Origin: Betaproteobacteria bacterium
GTDB lineage: Bacteria; Pseudomonadota; Gammaproteobacteria; Burkholderiales; Rhodocyclaceae
Direction: 5' to 3'
Assembly (NCBI GenBank): GCA_028065725.1
Contig: JAPTVL010000302.1
Span: 1 to 9,521, forward strand
Length of the DNA stretch: 9,521 nucleotides
Shown one piece after another: positions 6,311 to 9,521 of this stretch. Position 1 is the stretch's first letter. Each line of letters begins with the position of its first letter. A model generated the notes under the pieces. The model saw only the letters and a list, made by a program, of their open reading frames with translations, did not search any database and had not been told where the DNA came from. The translations under genes and the position numbers were made by a program.

Positions 6311-6726
6311 CAGGGGTTGACAGCCTTGTTGATCAACACACCCGCTCCCGCGCCGGCTGCTGCTGCACCAAGCCTTGGCGCAGCCAGCATTGCCCCGGCT
6401 GCAGGTAGGGCCAGTGGCGCGATCACGGCAGCCGCTGCCGCCTTGGCGGCGGTGCCGGCCAGCGACTTGGTGGCGCCAGCAGCGATCTCCTGCCCCCGGA
6501 ATGCCTCCACGCCCCGCTCGGAGAGCGTCACCGTGTAATCGTCGCCGGCCTTGATCAGTGTGGCGTCCAGGCTGGCGTACTGCTTGCCGTTGGTCACCGC
6601 CACCTCGCAGCACACGGTGCGGCCGTCGATCAGCATGGGCTTGATGGTGTAGCTGGCGGTGCCGGCCTGTTTGATCGAGGCGCAGCCGGTCAGCGCCAGC
6701 AGGATCATGGGGATGAGGAATTTCAT
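6310..6726 (-). CDS. Lipoprotein with hydrophobic C-terminal tail, unimolecular-spanin candidate
   Basis: The 138-residue product begins with a type II signal peptide: basic K2, hydrophobic FLIPMILLA and lipobox L-T-G-C with the lipidated Cys at 15. Residues 20-80 look beta-rich (ASYTIKPMLI, TVCCEVAVTN, YTVTLSERG). Residues 93-135 are Ala/Gly-rich and hydrophobic, interrupted by R118. A lipobox plus a C-terminal membrane segment is the layout of unimolecular spanins such as phage T1 gp11, which join outer and inner membrane at the last step of lysis. Length (138 versus about 131) and position right after a holin-like gene fit. No sequence match to T1 gp11 is claimed. The start is fixed by an AGGAGA site 6 bases upstream and by the ATGA overlap with the preceding gene. 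A plain phage lipoprotein is the alternative. Confidence 0.8.
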   Translation of the reverse strand: MKFLIPMILLALTGCASIKQAGTASYTIKPMLIDGRTVCCEVAVTNGKQYASLDATLIKAGDDYTVTLSERGVEAFRGQEIAAGATKSLAGTAAKAAAAAVIAPLALPAAGAMLAAPRLGAAAAGAGAGVLINKAVNP

Positions 6727-6899
6727 GGTTTGTCTCCTGGGGTCGATTGCGTGGCGTGATAAATCCCCATGCCGATCAGCGCCGCCTGAATCGCGCCGAT
6801 GAAGCTCTGCGCCTCGGCGCGGCCGGTGTAGACCAGAAAGAACCACGCGCCAAACAGCGCAGCGGCGGGGAGGATTTTGTAGACCAGCACCCGCTTCAC
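6723..6899 (-). CDS. Two-helix small membrane protein, holin candidate
   Basis: The 58-residue product has two predicted membrane helices, about residues 4-26 (VLVYKILPAAALFGAWFFLVYTG) and 33-51 (FIGAIQAALIGMGIYHATQ). They are joined by a short polar loop (RAEAQ) and flanked by a basic N terminus and a polar C terminus. Size and topology are those of a class II holin. The endolysin in this operon has no export signal, so the phage needs a holin, and this is the best candidate. The GTG at 6897-6899 is chosen because it overlaps the thermonuclease stop as GTGA and has a good AAGGGAG ribosome binding site 7 bases upstream. An ATG at 6951-6953 would add 18 polar residues and overlap the thermonuclease gene by 58 bases. 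A non-holin membrane protein cannot be excluded. Confidence 0.75.
   Translation of the reverse strand: MKRVLVYKILPAAALFGAWFFLVYTGRAEAQSFIGAIQAALIGMGIYHATQSTPGDKP
6733..6738 (-). promoter_or_regulatory. Ribosome binding site deciding the lipoprotein start
   Basis: AGGAGA lies 6 bases upstream of the ATG at 6724-6726. This start puts the signal peptide and lipobox at the very N terminus, as required for a lipoprotein. Confidence 0.75.
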
Positions 6900-7408
6900 G
6901 GCCGTGCTCCCTTGCGGTACAGCCACGGCGGCGTCGGGTTGGCGTCCGCCCACAATCCGATACCGGACGCGCGCGCCGCCTGCGCGGCTGCGGCGATGGC
7001 CGGATCGTGGAGGTACCGGGTATAGGCCCAGGCCAGGCCGTGTTGCACCTGGTACAGGCTGGCGTCGACGCCGGCGCAGCGCACGCGGGCGACGGTGCGG
7101 CCGTAGCGGTCGGTTACGCCGGCAGCTACGGTAGCCTCGGCGTTAAAACACAGATCCGACAGCGACTGCTTCGCGCGTTCTCCCCATGCCTGCTTTTTCT
7201 CGGGCGCGTCGATTTCGGCCAGTCGAATCTTGCGCGGCATGGTATCGGCCAGCACGGTAAGGGTGTCGCCGTCCGCAACGCCTATCACCTTGCCGGTGAA
7301 GGGCTGCGCGGCCTGCGCGGGCAGCGCAACAAGCACCGCCACTACCGCCAACACCCCCACGATGTACCACAGCAGCGCGGCCGCTGCCCATTTTTGCCAG
7401 GCTTTCAT
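6896..7408 (-). CDS. Membrane-targeted or exported thermonuclease (SNase family)
   Basis: The 170-residue product has a basic N terminus and a long hydrophobic stretch (7-33, ending PAQA), which is either a cleavable signal peptide or a membrane anchor. The staphylococcal-nuclease (TNase) domain follows at about 36-165. The active-site pattern is intact: VADGDTLTV with metal ligand D48, IRLAEIDAPE with R62, D67 and E70, and DRYGR with R104. These enzymes cut DNA and RNA with calcium. The start at 7406-7408 is chosen for its GGAGAG site and ATGA overlap with the hydrolase gene. Lying between endolysin and holin candidate, it should be made late and act in the periplasm. Possible roles are degrading released host DNA at lysis or blocking entry of competing phage DNA. 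Both are inferences. Thermonuclease genes are known cargo in phages and plasmids. Confidence 0.88.
   Translation of the reverse strand: MKAWQKWAAAALLWYIVGVLAVVAVLVALPAQAAQPFTGKVIGVADGDTLTVLADTMPRKIRLAEIDAPEKKQAWGERAKQSLSDLCFNAEATVAAGVTDRYGRTVARVRCAGVDASLYQVQHGLAWAYTRYLHDPAIAAAAQAARASGIGLWADANPTPPWLYRKGARP
6907..6913 (-). promoter_or_regulatory. Ribosome binding site deciding the GTG start of the holin candidate
   Basis: AAGGGAG ends 7 bases upstream of the GTG at 6897-6899. It supports this GTG over the upstream in-frame ATG. Confidence 0.6.
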
Positions 7409-8013
7409 GCTCTCTCCAAATGCCGCTTCACCAGCCACGGCCCAAGGCGCGGCAGGATATACGGCTCAAAGTATTCCAGGTGCCCGCAGATTTTCGGCAG
7501 TCCGGCGTGGTTGACCACGTCGATGTTGCACATCCCCATGCGGATGCCGTCGGCGTTGGTGCAGCCGTCGCGGCCCATCGAGCCCCAGGCGTGGTGCCAC
7601 AGCAGGCGCGCGAACCACACCACGTGGTCGCAGCGGTTGTAGTACACGTCCGTCCAGGTGGCGCGCTCCATCACCTTGTCGTCGTCCAGCGCCGGCGCGA
7701 TCAGGCTCACCTTCAGGCAGCGCATGCCGAGCTTGTGCATCGCAATCCACGCCACCGTCGCGCCGTTGCTGTGGCACACCAGGTGATCGTCCGGCCGCAC
7801 CACCTCGGCCAGACGGCGCGCGATGCCGGGATTGCGGAAACGGGCATCGATCACGCCGACGTAGCCGTATTCGAACACCAGCACCTCGAAGCCCTGGGCC
7901 TCGAAATACGGCACCAGCTTGCGCACGTTGCTGGTGCCTTCGCGGGTATGGATGCCGTGCACCAGCACCACGCGGGGCTTGATGGTCATGGGTTCAAGGG
8001 CGAGTTCGGCCAT
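7405..8013 (-). CDS. Small alpha/beta-hydrolase fold protein
   Basis: The 202-residue product has an alpha/beta-hydrolase core. VVLVHGIHTREG (15-26) is the oxyanion-hole loop after the first strand. CHSNGATVAW (80-89) is the nucleophile elbow with S82 in a C-H-S-N-G variant of G-x-S-x-G. C-terminal CGHLEYF supplies the likely catalytic H178. D129 (NRCDHVVW) is a plausible acid. The protein is short, with little or no lid, and it lacks a signal peptide, so it should be cytosolic until membranes are breached. The substrate is unknown: an esterase/lipase acting on envelope lipids during lysis, or host modification, are both possible. It is coupled to its neighbours by TGATG at the start and ATGA at the end. 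An internal ATG (7987-7989) has no better ribosome binding site. Confidence 0.8.
   Translation of the reverse strand: MAELALEPMTIKPRVVLVHGIHTREGTSNVRKLVPYFEAQGFEVLVFEYGYVGVIDARFRNPGIARRLAEVVRPDDHLVCHSNGATVAWIAMHKLGMRCLKVSLIAPALDDDKVMERATWTDVYYNRCDHVVWFARLLWHHAWGSMGRDGCTNADGIRMGMCNIDVVNHAGLPKICGHLEYFEPYILPRLGPWLVKRHLERA
7411..7417 (-). promoter_or_regulatory. Ribosome binding site deciding the thermonuclease start
   Basis: GGAGAGA ends two bases before the ATG at 7406-7408, leaving its GGAG core at normal spacing. It favours this start over a codon 10 triplets upstream inside the hydrolase gene. Confidence 0.6.
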
Positions 8014-8234
8014 CAGCAGGTCACCAGGTATTCGCAGCGCATCTCGATGCCGGCGAGCGCGGCTTCGGCCTTGGCCTTGTTGACGAACAGCTCGACCTGG
8101 CTGCGCACCAGCTGGGTGGCGGCGTCCATGTTCTCGGCCAGCGTCACGTCCTTCACGAAGCGCACGTTGACGTGCATGGACACAGTCCAGGGCGGGATCG
8201 AGTCGGCGGCGAGCTGGGCAATATCAAGCCGCAT
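8013..8234 (-). CDS. Unrecognised 73-residue phage protein
   Basis: I do not recognise this product. It begins MRLDIAQLAADSIPPW, then has a likely beta strand (SMHVNVRFVKDVTL, 19-32) and an amphipathic helix (AENMDAATQLVRSQVELFVNKAKAEAALAG, 33-62), ending in EYLVTC. There is no membrane segment or export signal. It is supported as a gene by its fit in the operon: it overlaps the endolysin end by 11 bases and joins the hydrolase by TGATG. Codon use resembles its neighbours. A partner role for the hydrolase is only a guess from adjacency. Confidence 0.65.
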   Translation of the reverse strand: MRLDIAQLAADSIPPWTVSMHVNVRFVKDVTLAENMDAATQLVRSQVELFVNKAKAEAALAGIEMRCEYLVTC

Positions 8235-8709
8235 ACTCGCCCCGCTCGAAAATCGCCCGGTCCATCCGGCGGCGGTTCATCAGCCCGCGGCTGCGCACCT
8301 TGCGCTTCACGCCGCCCTTGCCCGTCTTGGTGATGTAGATCCAGCGGTCGAACTCCGCCGCCGCGCCGGCAAAGTCGCCCGCGCGCACCATCTTCAGCAG
8401 CGTGGATGTCTCGAAAGCCCGCAGGCCGATGTTGAATGCCAGGCTCACCAGCCCGTCGAACTGGTGCTGGTTGAGCTGGATCTTGAAGGTGGGCGAAATC
8501 GCCCGGATATAGAGCTCCGCCGGGTCGCAGTCGCGGTCCAGCAGATCACAGGCCTGCGCCTCGGTGATGGCGTAGAGGGTCTTCTTTTCGTGGGGTCGGA
8601 TCACATGCCCATAGCCGATCGTCCAGATCCCGGCCGCATCCAGATACGGCACCGCCGCGAATTCCTCGCGGCGCTTGAGATAGTCGATGAGATCAGGGGA
8701 GGCACGCAT
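8224..8709 (-). CDS. Endolysin, GH24 lysozyme (muramidase)
   Basis: The 161-residue product is a phage-type lysozyme that cuts the MurNAc-GlcNAc bond in peptidoglycan. The catalytic triad with T4-lysozyme spacing is visible: E15, D24 and T30 in REEFAAVPYLDAAGIWTIGYGH. The family motif QHQFDGLVSLAFNIG (81-95) follows, then STLLKMVRAGD and the C-terminal GLMNRRRMDRAIF. There is no signal peptide or SAR anchor, so release from the cytosol needs a holin. I prefer the ATG at 8707-8709, which gives the usual short leader before the catalytic Glu. A GTG at 8737-8739 would add 10 Arg-rich residues. Neither start has a clear ribosome binding site. Position after Mor and before the gp25 region matches the Mu lys gene. 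Confidence 0.92.
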   Translation of the reverse strand: MRASPDLIDYLKRREEFAAVPYLDAAGIWTIGYGHVIRPHEKKTLYAITEAQACDLLDRDCDPAELYIRAISPTFKIQLNQHQFDGLVSLAFNIGLRAFETSTLLKMVRAGDFAGAAAEFDRWIYITKTGKGGVKRKVRSRGLMNRRRMDRAIFERGEYAA

Positions 8710-8753
8710 GAGGCCAGTGTGGCCACGCGCGCGCGACACGTCTTTTAGCGGGG

Positions 8754-8759
8754 ATTAAA
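8754..8759 (-). promoter_or_regulatory. Possible -10 element ahead of the endolysin
   Basis: TTTAAT (5 of 6 matches to TATAAT) lies between the Mor-type gene and the endolysin, with no -35-like hexamer at the proper distance. Promoters activated by Mor/C proteins typically have a -10 but lack a -35 box. A 14-bp dyad, GGCAGC-AG-GCTGCC, lies at 8770-8783 within the end of the Mor-type gene. Its distance from the -10 is shorter than in the Mu middle promoter, so the link is weak. Confidence 0.2.
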
Positions 8760-8762
8760 CCG

Positions 8763-9122
8763 TCATTCCGGCAGCAGGCTGCCCTGCCGCTTCGCGCGCT
8801 CGGCCGCGCCCACGCGCTTCACGATCTTGTAGACCTGCTGCACGCTCAGATTATATTCGCGGGCCAGCCAGTCGTAATTGCTGCCGTTGCTGCGCTGCCA
8901 GATTTCCAGGTGCTGCTGGCTGATCTCGTAGCCGGTGCCCTTGCAGATATACAGCAGCTGCCCGCCCCAGTGGTTGCGCAGGTGCTCGGCCACCTCGAAC
9001 CCGATGCGCGCGGCATCGCTGTGCTCGATGCCGATCGCCTGCAGCCGCTCGGCGATCTGTTCGGCCGCGTCCAGCAGGATTTCCGGGTAGTTTTCCCGGT
9101 CGATGTTCAACGCGCCAGCCAT
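8763..9122 (-). CDS. Mor/C-family transcription activator
   Basis: The 119-residue product resembles the Mor transcription activator family, which switches on middle (Mor) or late (C) genes of Mu by binding a dyad next to a promoter and contacting RNA polymerase. The N-terminal dimerisation helices (about 12-51) lead to the conserved WGGQLLYICKG beta-strand segment (52-62). The C-terminal helix-turn-helix follows at YDWLAREYNLSVQQVYKIVKRV (83-104). The chosen ATG at 9120-9122 overlaps the gp16-like gene by 16 bases. It gives the normal family length, whereas the frame continues open far upstream without family similarity. Only this one family member is present before the endolysin, so it may serve the job that Mor and C share in Mu. 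Confidence 0.9.
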   Translation of the reverse strand: MAGALNIDRENYPEILLDAAEQIAERLQAIGIEHSDAARIGFEVAEHLRNHWGGQLLYICKGTGYEISQQHLEIWQRSNGSNYDWLAREYNLSVQQVYKIVKRVGAAERAKRQGSLLPE

Positions 9123-9521
9123 TTTTTGAGCGCCTCGATCGCCTGCGTCAGCTGGTGGCTGTTCAGCCATTCCACGCGCTGCGGCCATTTGTTGCGCGTG
9201 AGCCAGCTGCCCAGCGCCGCATCGCTCGGGTCGCGCACCTTGCCCGCCGCGTGCAGATCGCTCCACAGCGCCCGCACCAGGCCATCCTGCCCCGCTGAGA
9301 CGGGCGTGGCGGCCTTGGCCTTCTTCGGCGCGGTTGGCTTCCAGCCCTTGGCGCGAAAGTGCTCCAGCAGCTTCTTGCGGCCCGTCCAGTCCAGGTCTTT
9401 GGAGGATTTGACGCGCCCCACCGCCCACAGCACCGCGCGGTAGGTTTCCTCGTCCAGGCCCAGCTGGGCGCGGGCGATGTGGATTTGCGCCAATTCGGCA
9501 TTGCGGAGCTGGGTGCCAGAT
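9107..9521 (-). CDS. gp16/GemA-family protein, 5' end cut by the window
   Basis: This matches the Mu gp16 (GemA, DUF1018) family. In Mu, GemA modulates host DNA gyrase and supercoiling. The hallmark N-terminal segment IHIARAQLGLDEETYRAVL is followed by SSKDLDWTGRKKLLEHFRAKGWKP, a Lys/Ala/Pro-rich linker, and a C-terminal helical part with LVRALWSDLHAAGKV, WLTRNKWPQRVEWLNSHQLTQAIEALKKWL. The reading frame stays open to the right edge. The residues before the first in-window start-like codon (TTG at 9491-9493) read LRNAE-LAQIHIA, which is the usual start region of this family. The true start codon therefore most likely lies beyond 9521 and the gene is partial here. It overlaps the Mor-type gene by 16 bases. 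Confidence 0.88.
   Translation of the reverse strand, partial: SGTQLRNAELAQIHIARAQLGLDEETYRAVLWAVGRVKSSKDLDWTGRKKLLEHFRAKGWKPTAPKKAKAATPVSAGQDGLVRALWSDLHAAGKVRDPSDAALGSWLTRNKWPQRVEWLNSHQLTQAIEALKKWLAR

Noticed and set aside
7420..8748. Plus-strand 442-codon frame across the endolysin and hydrolase region
   Set aside because: It runs antisense to the hydrolase, 73-residue and endolysin genes. It is rich in His/Ala/Val/Arg, as expected for the complement of these GC-rich genes, and lacks family features.
9107..9493. Complete gp16-like gene starting at the TTG at 9491-9493
   Set aside because: The frame continues upstream to the window edge with residues LRNAE that fit the family N terminus, so the gene is treated as partial with its start outside the window.
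1..9521. CRISPR arrays, tRNA or rRNA genes, insertion-sequence ends, Mu end (attL/attR) sites
   Set aside because: I saw no regularly spaced direct repeats, tRNA-like cloverleaf, transposase gene or terminal inverted repeats. The window is internal to the phage genome.

Overview
The window is a stretch of a Mu-like (transposable) prophage or phage genome. Every gene I accept lies on the minus strand, so the operon is read from the right end of the window to the left. Gene order matches the middle-to-late part of the Mu map: gp16/GemA, a Mor-type activator, endolysin and lysis region, gp25, gp26, gp27, large terminase (gp28), portal (gp29), MuF minor head protein (gp30/F) and virion morphogenesis protein (gp31/G). 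The DNA is GC-rich over most of its length and the proteins look proteobacterial. A betaproteobacterial host is a reasonable guess, but the sequence does not prove it.

Right part (about 9521-8750): the 5'-truncated gp16-family gene overlaps a Mor/C-family regulator. Only one Mor/C-type gene is present before the endolysin, whereas Mu has both Mor and C. Middle-right part (about 8709-6077): a GH24 endolysin is followed by an accessory and lysis block. This block holds an unrecognised 73-residue protein, a small alpha/beta hydrolase, a membrane-targeted or exported thermonuclease, a 58-residue two-helix membrane protein (holin candidate), a 138-residue lipoprotein with a hydrophobic C-terminal tail (unimolecular-spanin candidate), and a 77-residue four-cysteine zinc-binding protein. 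Nearly all of these genes are joined by ATGA, GTGA or TGATG stop/start overlaps, which suggests translational coupling.

Middle-left part (about 6080-1927): the DNA-packaging module runs DUF2730/gp25, a winged-helix gp26-like protein, DUF3486/gp27, the large terminase with intact ATPase and nuclease motifs, and the DUF935 portal. Left part (about 1927-1): the MuF head protein carries a C-terminal domain resembling the phage toxin/nuclease-like tails of this family. An imperfect 45-bp tandem duplication sits at the hinge. From about position 1300 leftwards, base composition becomes visibly less GC-rich, which suggests a mosaic junction inside the F gene. Between F and G lie a possible hidden 44-codon gene and a hairpin plus T-run that would act as a terminator on the plus strand. 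The last 74 bases are AT-rich and hold no assignable gene.

The packaging genes recognise, cut and translocate DNA through the portal into a prohead that carries the MuF protein. G probably acts in tail/head completion. Endolysin, holin candidate and spanin candidate would form the lysis machinery. The hydrolase and thermonuclease are accessory genes whose job cannot be fixed from sequence alone.
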